In this document: in pieces, positions 34,313 through 44,145 of the stretch
Layout: each line of letters begins with the position of its first letter
Numbering within the stretch: the first letter of the stretch is position 1
DNA from: Panicum virgatum
Taxonomy: Eukaryota > Streptophyta > Magnoliopsida > Poales > Poaceae
Reading direction: 5' to 3'
Length of the DNA: 64,000 nucleotides
Assembly (NCBI RefSeq): GCF_016808335.1
Contig: NC_053149.1
Location: 57,217,922 to 57,281,921 of the forward strand
The notes under the pieces: generated by a model
Seen by the model: only the letters and a program-made list of their open reading frames with translations
Told to the model about the DNA's origin: nothing
Databases searched by the model: none
Program-made: the position numbers and the translations under genes

Positions 34313-34950
34313 GTTCGCCTTGCACGTTGGGTGTCGGTCAGCCGCTGCTTGTACCTGTGCTGACTGGGCTTGCTGCGCCACAAAAAGAATACTAGCAAGG
34401 AAGGTTCCGTTCATGTGGACGAATGGAGCACTAGGGAAGAACGAAGATGTGAGAGCTAGTGTAGTGAAGGACCGAAAGGTTTTAGAGCAACTGACGTTGA
34501 CAGGATCCGTCTGGGAACAAGTGACTCGAAATAATATCCCAAGCCAGGCAGTCCCTGTCTTACAGTTGCAGCCCCTGTCTTACAGTTGCAGAGGTATGCC
34601 CATTTGTGCAAGGAGAAAAGCATTACATTGGAACTCAGGTGCCAAAATACGATCCGAAATTGCGACATTGCCAAAGTAGCACCGGGTGCATCTATGACAT
34701 GTGGGTCCTATTTTGACGAGGGGCGATCACTCCGGCAATATGTTTGGAGGCAATTTTGCCTTTCTGTAATGGCATGATCGACAGCCAAGCATTTCAAAAA
34801 CAAGAAGGATCCAAAGGCAACAAAACCAAACACCAAGCCTTGAGTTCAAGTAAAACCGAGAGACGTAGCAGCACGCAACATTACGAACTTGGCACTGCCA
34901 GGCGCTCTCAGCTCGCCCTTGGGTGGGAGGGAGAACTGCTGATCTGATCC
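34313..34950. other. non-coding stretch between two elements
   Basis: No gene is recognisable. A short tandem duplication, CAGTCCCTGTCTTACAGTTG then CAGCCCCTGTCTTACAGTTG, lies at about 34549-34589. Confidence 0.4.
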
Positions 34951-35159
34951 TCACCCTGCAAATAAGTTGGAAACCAAACTATACCCATACCAATCTATTC
35001 TTATTAGAGAAATTAATATTACCTACACCACTCCAAACCACAACGACTACAAACCAATCCAACCTAAACATTTCAGCTCATGATGTAGTAAACTATTAGT
35101 CAAACTATGGTTACAACCCAATAAGAACTTATTTCCCAAAAAATAAATTATAGTGTAGA

Positions 35160-35610
35160 TTTTGCCACACGCCCACACCGTTTTGCACAGAGTAGCTGTC
35201 AGTTATACCGAGTCATCTCCAATAAATTTCAGTCAATTTTAATAAAATTTTATAGTGTGAACGCGAGATTTTATTTCTATGGTCCGACTCTTGATGTGGG
35301 ACCCACATATAATTCTAGCCACACTGTTTTGCACAAAGTAACAGCTAGTCATACCGAGTCATCTCCAATAAATTTCAGTCAATTTGGATAAAATTTTATA
35401 GTGTGAACGCGATGTTTTATTTCTAGGGTCCGGCTCTTGACATGAGACCCACGTGTAATTCTAACCACGCTGCTTTGCACAGAATAGCTGCTAGTCATAC
35501 CGAGCCATCTCCAACAAATTTCAGTCAATTTCGATAAAATTTTATAATGTGAACGCGAGGTTTTATTTTTAAAGTCCGGCTCTTACAGGACCGGCATTTA
35601 TATATAATCA
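35160..35610 (-). repeat. 146-bp tandem repeats, left arm (3 copies)
   Basis: The landmark (A)GTCATCTCC recurs at 35211, 35357 and 35503, exactly 146 bases apart. Each unit carries TTTTGCACA, AATTTCAGTCAATTT, AAAATTTTATAGTGTGAACG and GTCCGGCTCTTGA. Confidence 0.85.
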
Positions 35611-35949
35611 TACTGTTTCGCATAAAGAATCCATTTCAGCCCACCACAATCCACTCAAATCCATATTTACATAGAACCCACTCCACCCACCCCATTATAT
35701 AATATAACCCATTTGAATCCACCCAAACACAATCCATATCAAAACCCAATCCATTAAACTCATTTCAACTAGGCCTGCTAATGGGTTGGGTTGAAATGGG
35801 TTTTATGGGGTGGGTTTTGAAATGGAGTGTGTTTGGATGATTTAAAATGGGTTGTATTAGTAAATGGGGTGGGTCGGGGCGGGTTCTATATAAATGCGGG
35901 TTGGGGCGGGTTGGGGTGGGTTGAAATGGATACTTTTTACAAAATAGTA

Positions 35950-36690
35950 CTCCCTCCATCCCAAAAAACAGGGCGTATAGTTTTTGGCACGAAAATTAGC
36001 GCAGGTCTCAAGAGAAGATTTGTTTCCCTTGGTGCCCCTAAGCAGGATTAACGGAGCCCAGTCCACGACGCCCCATTCTGCATGCAATGGAAGGTAATCA
36101 ATGAGCTGCATGCAAGGAGAGTGATCGGCATACAAGGAGAGCGATCGGCAGGGAGAAAAATCTGGCGTCTCTCCTTGGCCTGGATGCAGTCCTTTCCGAT
36201 GCAAGGAGAGCAAAATTTTTTGTTCCACCTAATCTCCCGTCCCGTAGAATTTTGGGCCTGAAAATTTTGCCGCCACATGTTGGCTGCATGCAGTCCTTTT
36301 GAACATCAAAACTTTGGAGGGAACGCAAGTCACAGGACACTATAAATACACCCCCATGTAGGAACCCAATTCGTTCACGTTGCCTCTCTCTCACTAGCTA
36401 TGGCTCTGTTTGCTCGATGGCTCGTTCTCTTGACCTGTCTTATTGGTCAAGAATAAGAATACATCTTGGGATGGTTTTGTTTATTTTGAGCAAATTCTGG
36501 AGTGACCGTTTGAATATTGCATCAAGAAGGAAACATGCATGCGGTCATTAACAGGATACAGGTCATTAATAGGATACCAAACCAAGGAGAAGGGTACATG
36601 CGTCCAGATTAGGGGAGAAAAGCTAATACGCCTTGTTTTTTGGGATAGGATCCAAAACTCTATACGCCCTGTTTTTTGGGATGGAGGGAG
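35950..36690. mobile_element. long Stowaway/mariner-like element with captured sequence
   Basis: Termini CTCCCTCCATCCCAAAAAAC and its inverse ending GGGATGGAGGGAG, flanked by TA (35948-35949 and 36691-36692), as in Tc1/mariner Stowaway elements. At 741 bases it is much longer than usual. The interior has no transposase but holds a promoter-like segment and a short ORF. A second copy of the terminal motif lies at about 36625-36650. Confidence 0.75.
36341..36456 (+). other. captured promoter plus short signal-peptide-like ORF inside the Stowaway-like element
   Basis: TATAAATA at 36341-36348 is followed 52 bases later by ATG (36400) in a CT-rich leader. The ORF is 18 codons, MALFARWLVLLTCLIGQE, then TAA. 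Its character is that of a signal peptide. GTCAAG near its end could be a splice donor. I do not recognise the source gene. Confidence 0.4.
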
Positions 36691-36694
36691 TATA

Positions 36695-37470
36695 ACTATA
36701 TATAAATGTGGGTCCCACATGAGAGCTGGACTCTGAAATTAAAACCACGTGTTTATATCAGAAAATTTTATCGAAATTGACTGAATTTTGTTGGAGATGA
36801 CTCAGTACGACTGGCAGCTATTTTGTGCAAAGCAGTGTGGCTAGAACTACCTGTGGGCCCCACATGAAGAGCCGGACCCTGGAATTAAAACCTCGCGTTC
36901 ACACTATAAAATTTTATCGAAATTGACTGAAATTTGTTGGAGATGACTCAATACGACTGGCAGCTACTCTGTGCAAAGCAGCGTGGCTAGAACTACACGT
37001 GGGCTCCACATCAAGAGCCGGACCCTAGAATTAAAACCTCGCGTTCACACTATAAAATTTTATCGAAATTGACTGAAATTTGTTGGAGATGACTCAGTAC
37101 GACTGGCAGCTACTCTGTGCAAAGCTGCGTGGCTAGAACTACACGTGGGCTCCACATCAAGAGCCGGACCCTAGAATTAAAATCTCACGTTCACACTATA
37201 AAATTTTATCGAAATTGACTGAAATTTGTTGGAGATGACTCAGTACGACTGGCAGCTACTCTGTGCAAAATAGCGTGGCTAGAACTATACGTGGGCTCCA
37301 CATCAAGAGCCGGACCCTGGAATTAAAACCTCGCGTTCACACTATAAAATTTTATCGAAATTGACTGAAATTTTTAGAGATGAGTCAATATGACTGACAG
37401 ATACTCTGTGCAAAGTAGTGTGGCTAGACATATATGTGGTCCCCACATTAAGTGTAGAACCACTAAATTC
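36695..37470 (+). repeat. 146-bp tandem repeats, right arm (5 copies, inverted)
   Basis: The landmark CTAGAACTA/CTAGACA recurs at 36841, 36987, 37133, 37279 and 37424, a period of 146 bases (last 145). The units are reverse complements of those in 35160-35610. Confidence 0.85.
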
Positions 37471-37734
37471 CTCTGCATAGTAGAACCCATGGGTTTTTAT
37501 GGGTTACCCGCTTATAATGGGGCGGGTTGGTTAGAGTTGAGAAATTAACTAATTGGGTTGGGTGGGGTTGTGTATCTAAATATGTTAATTTTGGGTGGGG
37601 TTGGGTATGGTGCGGGTTCCAACTCATTAGCAGGGCTAATTTCAACCCAAACCATTAGTAGGGTGATCTGATCCTGCCTGCATTTGTGGAGATGAGGCCT
37701 TCAAGCATGTACCACAGAGATGGTATTGTGGCAA

Positions 37735-38009
37735 TCACCCCAGAAGTCGCTCCCTGAGTGCAAATGGGTCCTTCAAGCATGTATATAGATCACAAAAACA
37801 AGCTTCATATGTACCACGGCGCTGCACCAGGGAAAATGCCACTTTTGTACTGACAATTCAATTAATACTGTAAGTATCTTGAAGCAATATGAAATGAAAG
37901 GCAAAGTAAGATCGACAGAATTAATAGTTACAGGACTTACATTTGGTAAATTGGAGTGACCTAGAGCTATAAATTTTGCTATCTCATTTTGATAAGTAAT
38001 AGCAGATAT
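37735..38009 (-). other. candidate downstream exons of the PPR gene
   Basis: Minus strand 38009-37941 is bounded by GGTGGTGCAG and GTAAGTCC and encodes, in phase 0, ISAITYQNEIAKFIALGHSN and LPN. Minus 37821-37735 follows a CCCTGGTGCAG acceptor and stays open for 28 codons to TGA. A phase-0 donor (GAA|GTACAAG at 40411) just before the PPR stop would join them. The segment NEIAKFIALG resembles the ..AE.AKFAA.. run of a PPR E motif, but weakly. Confidence 0.25.
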
Positions 38010-39221
38010 CTGCACCACCAATTAGATAATTTCAAATCTTGAGTGAGAAAATGCTTTGAATTCTTTGACCAAATCACCTTTCAGGTATTATGACAAGAGT
38101 GCCCCATCACCAACAATTACTTAACGAACACCTTTGTCGCTATGCAGACAGTGCCCAGCCGGAAGGAAACGCAATAGCCAATAAAAGCCTTTGCTTGGAA
38201 GCTATATAAGCCTTATTGCCTTGCTAATGTGCATGCTTCGTCAAAAGCCCCAGGTACCTCAGATTGTCAGTAGGTGTCTCTGTCCCAGACTTGTGCTTTA
38301 TAGTCTTTGCAACTGATTAGCCACATCCTAACTTGCAACAACCAGCTGACCTTCCCATACCGCGAAAAGACAACTTGAAGAATTGTATGGGATAATCATC
38401 CAAAAGCAAACCAAGAGGTCACAAATAAGGATTAGTTATATGTCAAAAATGAATCCACGTTTCAGATACACATTGAGTAGGAAAGACACATGGTATAACA
38501 GTTATCCTCATAGTTCCAAGCATTTTAAGCACCAAGTGCCGGTCAACATCAGTTGGTTTAACCTACTGAACCCATTCCAGTCGGTTTAACCTCACTATCG
38601 ACCGTACACAGCTGAGTGCACCTTGGCAATTCCAAAACAATCATCGTTACCTTTTACCCACCTTTTGGCACACTCGTGGATGGAAGTGCCCTTTTTCAGT
38701 AAATAAACTGAATCGAATATAACAGTAGATCCTTCATGCTCACTACAATTTTAAGTCATGACATGATTCTTCAGTTCTTCACATTCATTGGATTATTACT
38801 TGAATATCAGTAATGGCACAGTACCTTGGGATATACCTACATTGGTACTAATTTCATTTAGCTTCTCTTGGAGACTTGGGCATGCACTTTTCCCTTCCCT
38901 TGTGACCTTCACAAAGAACAAGGATCAGATTCAAGTGCCCAAGGGTGCATTATCATTAGACGCGAACGGCTGAATCTTGAGGGCTATGTTCCCAGGTTAC
39001 CAAAATAGTAGACATCCTTCTTGCCCTAGCCTAATCATGACGGAAACATCATAGATGCCTCCTTATTCTTGCTGGTACACAAAGCATGGTGGAATGCAGG
39101 ATGAGAAGCAGCATGATGTGAGATTGATAATAATTGTGACCTAGAATAGGGCGGGTTTGGTGCAGTGGTAGCATTACATTTCGTGGTGGACATGCTGTGT
39201 AAGTGTGGACATCCTCATAGA
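38010..39221. other. non-coding DNA 3' of the PPR gene
   Basis: No recognisable gene. If the downstream exons at 37735-38009 are real, this is intron. 39148-39180 (GGGTTTGGTGCAGTGGTAGC) resembles a tRNA-like A box, but there is no B box in reach. Confidence 0.4.
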
Positions 39222-39824
39222 CATGGTTCGGCTAGGCGCTGATTAGGCGGCGATTACACGCGATTACGCGCTAGTCGAAGCCCATCGCCTCGCCTAGGGG
39301 GGTAGGCGGGCATCTGGGCGGTGGAGGTGGCATGCGAGGCTTGGAGGAGGTCATCTATGGTGGAGGCGGCAGCGAGGAGGCCGTCGGTGGAGAGATTTGC
39401 GCGAGAGATGCGGGGGAGGGAGAGAGATCTGCCAGAGAGAGAGACATGCAGGGGAGGGAGAGAGATCTGTGAGAGAGAGATGCGGGGGAGGGAGAGGAAC
39501 TAGCGGCGGCGGGCGCTGTGCGGATGACAGGATGAGAGAGACATGCAGGAGAGGCACGGCTGTTGGCACATGTGGAGATGTGGCTGAGAGAGGGATGCAG
39601 GAGAGCTCTGTACGTGGAGAGTTGGGCCGTTAATGGGCCTTCTCCTCTTTATCCCTATTTTTAGACCACTCATCTATTATTTTTTTCTTTTATTTTAACT
39701 ATTTATGCACGTATTATTCATCGCCTAGAAAAACGCCTAGGACCGCCTAGGCGCGATTAATCCCGCCTAGGCGCTAGGCAGTGGGTCACCGCCTAGAATC
39801 CGACTAGCGCCTAGCTGAACCATG
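39222..39824. mobile_element. non-autonomous hAT-like element with perfect 8-bp TSD
   Basis: Termini CATGGTTCGGCTAGGCGCT and the inverted CATGGTTCAGCTAGGCGCT. CTCATAGA is duplicated at 39214-39221 and 39825-39832. GCCTAGGCG motifs are dense near both ends; the centre (39400-39600) is GA-rich with imperfect tandem GAGAGAGATCTG / ATGCGGGGGAGGGAG units. 603 bases, no transposase. Confidence 0.88.
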
Positions 39825-39927
39825 CTCATAGATCTCTGGGCTCAAATCAGCCTCCTTGAATATAAAATGCGACCTTTCAACACTGGGTAAGTCTTATAAT
39901 TAACCAACTTACCAACTTAAGATATTA

Positions 39928-40123
39928 CTCCCTCCGTCCGGAAATGATCTACACATAAAGGTCTTCGCAAATACCAAGGGGCAGCAGTTAATACATGAAT
40001 AGGCCAATGGATGCTATGGAATTTGAAGAGACACCCAATACATGCATGACTACTACTCATGTGAAGATCAATTTAGAACGACTCTAAAACACTCATGTGT
40101 AGATCATTTCCGGAGGGAGGGAG
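39928..40123. mobile_element. Stowaway MITE
   Basis: CTCCCTCCGTCCGGAAATGA at the left end and its near-perfect inverse at the right, with TA on both sides (39926-39927 and 40124-40125). 196 bases. Confidence 0.9.
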
Positions 40124-40393
40124 TATTAATAAAGAACAAGAATTTGTGGGGAAACAAAGATGCAAACCACGATGCCTAAGTCAACATCTAAATGGATGGA
40201 CCAAAACAGGTGTGATGATATTATAAATCTTCTATTCAAGTGGTATCTTCATTATGTGCAAATCCAACAAAAAGAACTTGATCCTGTACATTCTAAATAT
40301 TGAACTAACAGCAAAAAAGATTGATGGGTTAATATGAAAAAAAAAACCTCCACACCTCTACAGTTATCAAGAGGAATTCTATTTGATCCACTG

Positions 40394-42385
40394 CTAGCAA
40401 AACACTTGTACTTCAGTTACACCATATGTCTTGCATCCTTGGAGGAATGTGCGCCATATGACAGTACTTGGTCGGAATGGCATGCCTCTAATCACAACCC
40501 CAGCTTCCTTCAAATGACCACACTTACACAGCATGTCCACCACACAAATGTAATGCTCCATCTCAGCTTCAACTGAATAATTAGCTTTCATAATTTTGAA
40601 TATCTTCATCCCCTCCTCCACAAGTCTACCATGTCTACAAGCTGACAGAACTGCTAGAATTGCTACTTTGTCAGGTTTGCAGCCATCCTTTTCCATGGCT
40701 TTAAACCATGCCAAGGCCTTATGAGAGAACCCATTAAGCCCAAGGCCGGAAATCATGGTTGTCCATGAGATAAGGTTCCTATCTTTCATTTCCTCAAAAG
40801 CTCTGAGACAGTCTTCAATTCTACCACATTTAGCATACATATCTAGCAACATATTATCAACATAAGTGTCACAGCAACCGGAAATGGTCTTGATGATAAG
40901 TCCATGAATCGACTTGCCAAGATCAAGACTGTTGTTTTTTGTACAAATGCTCAGCAAGCTCACAAATACATAGTTATCGACATGATACCCCATAATTCTC
41001 ATCTGCTTGAAAAATCCAAAAGCTTCAAGATAATCACCACTGCGTGCGCAGGCAGTAATAAGTATGCTCCATGAAGTAGTATCTCTAGCTTGCTGATGTA
41101 ATAGTAGCTCCTTAGTTTCTTGATACATGCGAGCTTTATTATACACTCCAGCTAAAACATTCATGGAGACACTACAAGAATCAGGATTCAGTGCAACTCC
41201 ATAAGTCAAGGCATCAGAAACAATGCCATGTGAAGCATACGATGATATGATACCACTTGAAACATAGTCATTATCACCATGACCCAATCTTGTCGCTAAT
41301 GAGTGAATCTGCTGGAGATCCAAAAGAGAAGGATCCTTGAGAGATGCAGAAAAACTAACTTCATTCGGTTTAATCCCTGATCGTAACATGCCTCTCAGAA
41401 TAACCAAAGTAGTAGGACCGTCGCTATCAGAGTGACAAGAAATCAGAGCATTCCAACACGTGGTGCTATTCTCAGGAATCTCTTCAACTACTTTATGTGC
41501 ATCCCTCCAACCAATACAGTTTGCATAGAAATCAACCAATGAGGTGTTGAGAAACACACTTGTATTGAGATTACGCTTGATAACTTTTGCGTGAATAAAC
41601 TTCCCATGCTCATGTCCATTCATACTGGTGCAGGCATAAAGAACGCTGGCAAATGTTATTTCATTAGGCGAATCACCCCAAAGTTGCATACTTAAGAAAA
41701 GCTCAAAAGCTCTCTCTGGGACATTGCTCCTAGCAAAACCGGTTATCATTGTATTCCAAGACGCCACATCTCTGAACACCAACTCATTGAACATCTTCTC
41801 TGTCACATATATAGCACCGCAAGTGCAGTATGAATTCAGCAATGCATTTGCAACTGCTGAGAAGGAATCCATTCCGATTCTCCTCATGAGACCATGAACT
41901 TGCTCCGGTGACTCAAACGCAGGCAATACTGCAACAAGAGAGCCGTCTGATAAGCCATCTCCGCTTCTCATGAGCTCCTTGAACCAGAAAAGGGCATCGC
42001 AGGAGCGTCCAAACTGCACGAACGAAGAGATGAGACAGTTCCAGGTGACCACGCTCCTCACCGTCATTTCACCGAACACCTTGAGCGCTCCATCAAACCG
42101 TCCACTCCGCCCGAAGAACCCCACCAGCGAGGTCCCCGAGTAAGGCTCGCCGTGGAGCAGCCCTCTCTTGAGGATGTGCGGGTGCAGCTGCGCGGCGCAG
42201 CAGGCGGTGGCGGAAGGCGATGAGAGGATTGGCGCGAAGGTGAAGGCGGTCGGGGCGACCCCTGCCGCGAGCATGCGCGCGAGGAGCGAGAGGGCGTCCG
42301 CCGAGCGGCCGGCGCGGGCGCGGGAGGCGATGAGGGAGTTGAAGAGGGAAGCCGAGGGCGGCGGGATCGGGCGCGGCGGTCGCAT
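40394..42385 (-). CDS. PLS-type pentatricopeptide repeat protein with partial E motif (At3g58590-like)
   Basis: A single-exon frame of 663 residues from ATG 42385 (MRPPRPIPPPSASLFNSLI). It is open upstream to another ATG at 42640, but those 85 residues are Arg/Pro/Ala-rich with no PPR character. PPR repeats run throughout: SLFNSLIASRARAGRSADAL, RSVVTWNCLISSFVQFGRS, RDVASWNTMITGFARSNVP, TTSWSILITACARSGDYLEA and NLISWTTMISGLGLNGFSH, separated by L and S units such as NMLLDMYAKCGRIED. PLS-class proteins bind organellar RNA and usually direct C-to-U editing or processing in mitochondria or plastids. The C-terminus enters the E motif (PSTVIWRTFLQGCKTYG) and then stops after VTEVQVFC, short of a full E domain and with no E+ or DYW. 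Either the gene is truncated or it is spliced to later exons (see 37735-38009). Similarity to At3g58590 is from memory. Confidence 0.9.
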   Translation of the reverse strand: MRPPRPIPPPSASLFNSLIASRARAGRSADALSLLARMLAAGVAPTAFTFAPILSSPSATACCAAQLHPHILKRGLLHGEPYSGTSLVGFFGRSGRFDGALKVFGEMTVRSVVTWNCLISSFVQFGRSCDALFWFKELMRSGDGLSDGSLVAVLPAFESPEQVHGLMRRIGMDSFSAVANALLNSYCTCGAIYVTEKMFNELVFRDVASWNTMITGFARSNVPERAFELFLSMQLWGDSPNEITFASVLYACTSMNGHEHGKFIHAKVIKRNLNTSVFLNTSLVDFYANCIGWRDAHKVVEEIPENSTTCWNALISCHSDSDGPTTLVILRGMLRSGIKPNEVSFSASLKDPSLLDLQQIHSLATRLGHGDNDYVSSGIISSYASHGIVSDALTYGVALNPDSCSVSMNVLAGVYNKARMYQETKELLLHQQARDTTSWSILITACARSGDYLEAFGFFKQMRIMGYHVDNYVFVSLLSICTKNNSLDLGKSIHGLIIKTISGCCDTYVDNMLLDMYAKCGRIEDCLRAFEEMKDRNLISWTTMISGLGLNGFSHKALAWFKAMEKDGCKPDKVAILAVLSACRHGRLVEEGMKIFKIMKANYSVEAEMEHYICVVDMLCKCGHLKEAGVVIRGMPFRPSTVIWRTFLQGCKTYGVTEVQVFC

Positions 42386-42679
42386 CCCGTCGAGCAGGCG
42401 GCGGGCGCGGCATGAGGGAGCTGGCGTGGCGGGAGGCGCGCGGCGCTGTTGGGTTGAAATGTTGAATCGCGGCGCGCGCGCGGTCTGCGCCTCTGCGGTC
42501 TGCCCGTCGCCCTGTCGGCTGTCGCGCGAGACGGGTGTTGCGACGAATGACAGCAGCGAGCTCAGATGGGCCGTTGGGCCGTGCCTGGGCCGCGCGGTCG
42601 GCTGACGGACTCGGATCGAGCGTTCGTGGGTCACCCACATTGATTTGGCCCGTGCTATAGAAAGAACCTGGCTTCCGGC

Positions 42680-42908
42680 TGTGTTAGTTCGCGAAAAAAA
42701 TGAGTTTTAGTATCGTAGCACATTTCGTTGTTGTTTGACAATTAAAATTAAATTATAGATTAATTATACTTAAAAGATTCATCTTGTATGAAACAGTTAA
42801 AATTTATAATTAGATATTTTTTCAACTGCATTTAATACTCCATGCATATGTCTGATGATTCGATGTAACAGGTATTGTAGAATTTTTTTAGAGAACTAAA
42901 CATGCCTT
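42680..42908. mobile_element. non-autonomous DNA element, sister of 21393-21625
   Basis: Shares TTTTAGTATCGTAGCACATT, TTTCGTTGTTGTTTGACAAT, CTGCATTTAATACTCCATGC and GATTCGATGTAACAGG in order with the copy at 21393. About 230 bases, immediately upstream of the PPR gene's longest frame. Confidence 0.55.
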
Positions 42909-42914
42909 AATCCT

Positions 42915-43131
42915 ACGGCCCAGACTAGTGGTTACAAGAGCCTCGGTAGCACCTGAGATCCTGGGTTCGACTCCCCTTGGGCGAATATTCAGGGATTTAA
43001 CAGCGTTGTGCATTGATTTGTCGGCTCAATCTTCGAAAATGCTCACAGAAGTAGGGTTTGCGTACGTGTATTCATAAGAATGTGAGTGTACATGCGTTGT
43101 GAGTGTCTGAGTTGTAATGTGTAATTTAAAA
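42915..43131 (+). mobile_element. Au-like tRNA-derived SINE
   Basis: A Pol III A-box-like TAGTGGTTACAAGAG and a B box GGTTCGACTCC (42964-42974) sit in a tRNA-like head. The 3' part (CGGCTCAATCTTCGAAAATG, then GCTCACAGAAGTAGGG, then GTGTATTCATAAG..TGAGTGTA) follows the layout of the grass Au SINE, and it ends in an A run. Target duplications are not clear. Confidence 0.6.
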
Positions 43132-43199
43132 AAATAGAAGATCTCGATCTCCTTGTGTATCTTATCTTTCTTCTCTTGATGACGGGTAATAAATTACAT

Positions 43200-44145
43200 A
43201 TATATACACAACATTACCCATCTAAAGTAATCATCACTATATTAACATGAACCACTCCAAACCAATCTATACCATGTAAAAACTAAACCAAACCACACTA
43301 TCTGAGACAAACCACACTATCTGCTAGAAGGTTATATTGAAATAAATATTTTATGAAAAATAGAATAATTATATATACAAATGTAAGCACGTTGAGAACT
43401 GGATCCTAGAAATAAAACATTGCGTTCACACCATAAAATTTTGTCAAAATTAACTGAAAATGGTTAAAGATGACTTCGTATGACTGACAGCTACTGTATG
43501 CAAAGCAGTGTGGCTACGCATACATGTGGGTCCCATGTGAAGAGCTGGACCCTAGAAATAAAACATCGCGTTCACACTATAAAAATTTTATCGAAATTGA
43601 TTGAGATTTGTTGGAGATGACTCAGTATTACTAGCCGCTACTCTATGCAAAGCAGTGTGGCTAGAACTATACGTGGGCCTCATGTCAAGAGCCGGATCCT
43701 AGAAATAAAACCTCGCGTCCACATTATAAAATTTTATCGAAATTGACTGAAATTTTTTTGAGACGACTCAGTATGACTGGTAGCTACTCTGTGCAAAACA
43801 GTATGGCTAGACGTACACGTGGGCCCCACACCAAAAGCTGGACCCCGGAAATAAAATCTCGCATTCACACTATAATTTTTTATCGAAATTGACTGAATTT
43901 TTTTTAAAATGATTCAATATGACTGGTAGCTACTCTGTGCAAAACAGTGTAGCTAGATCTACACGTGGACCCTACGTTAAGAGAGCAGTCACTCGATGGT
44001 ATTGACTCAAACCAAAGCAAACCGTTTCTCTTGTGAAACCAAACCAAATCGGATTGATTGCTAGAGAAACCATATCCCACCAAATTGAAGTAGACCCAAA
44101 ACATAATCCAAACCACTACAACCGGTTTTAACCCAAACCATTAGC
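43200..44145 (+). mobile_element. second, partial copy of the 146-bp-repeat TIR element
   Basis: Four to five units of the same approximately 146-base repeat (landmarks TGGCTACGCA at 43511 and GGCTAGAACTA at 43659) in right-arm orientation, ending ...AACCCAAACCATTAGCAGGTT, which matches the right terminus of the 34951 element. No left arm is evident. Confidence 0.6.

Larger units (their letters stand above)
34951..37666. mobile_element. TIR element with long inverted arrays of 146-bp repeats
   Basis: Left end TCACCCTGCAAATAAGTTGG; right end, inverted, TCACCCTACTAATGGTTTGG. A direct repeat GATCTGATCCT overlaps the junctions (34941-34951 and 37665-37675), so the target duplication is 8-10 bases depending on where the ends are set. 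The left arm has three 146-base units (about 35160-35610) and the right arm five in opposite orientation (about 36695-37470). A 741-base Stowaway-like element is inserted between the arms. No transposase is visible; the superfamily is uncertain (MULE-like or hAT-like by duplication size). Confidence 0.65.

Noticed and set aside
39148..39180. tRNA-like A box (GGTGCAGTGGTAGC)
   Set aside because: No B box or cloverleaf follows before the hAT insertion; too little for a tRNA or SINE call.
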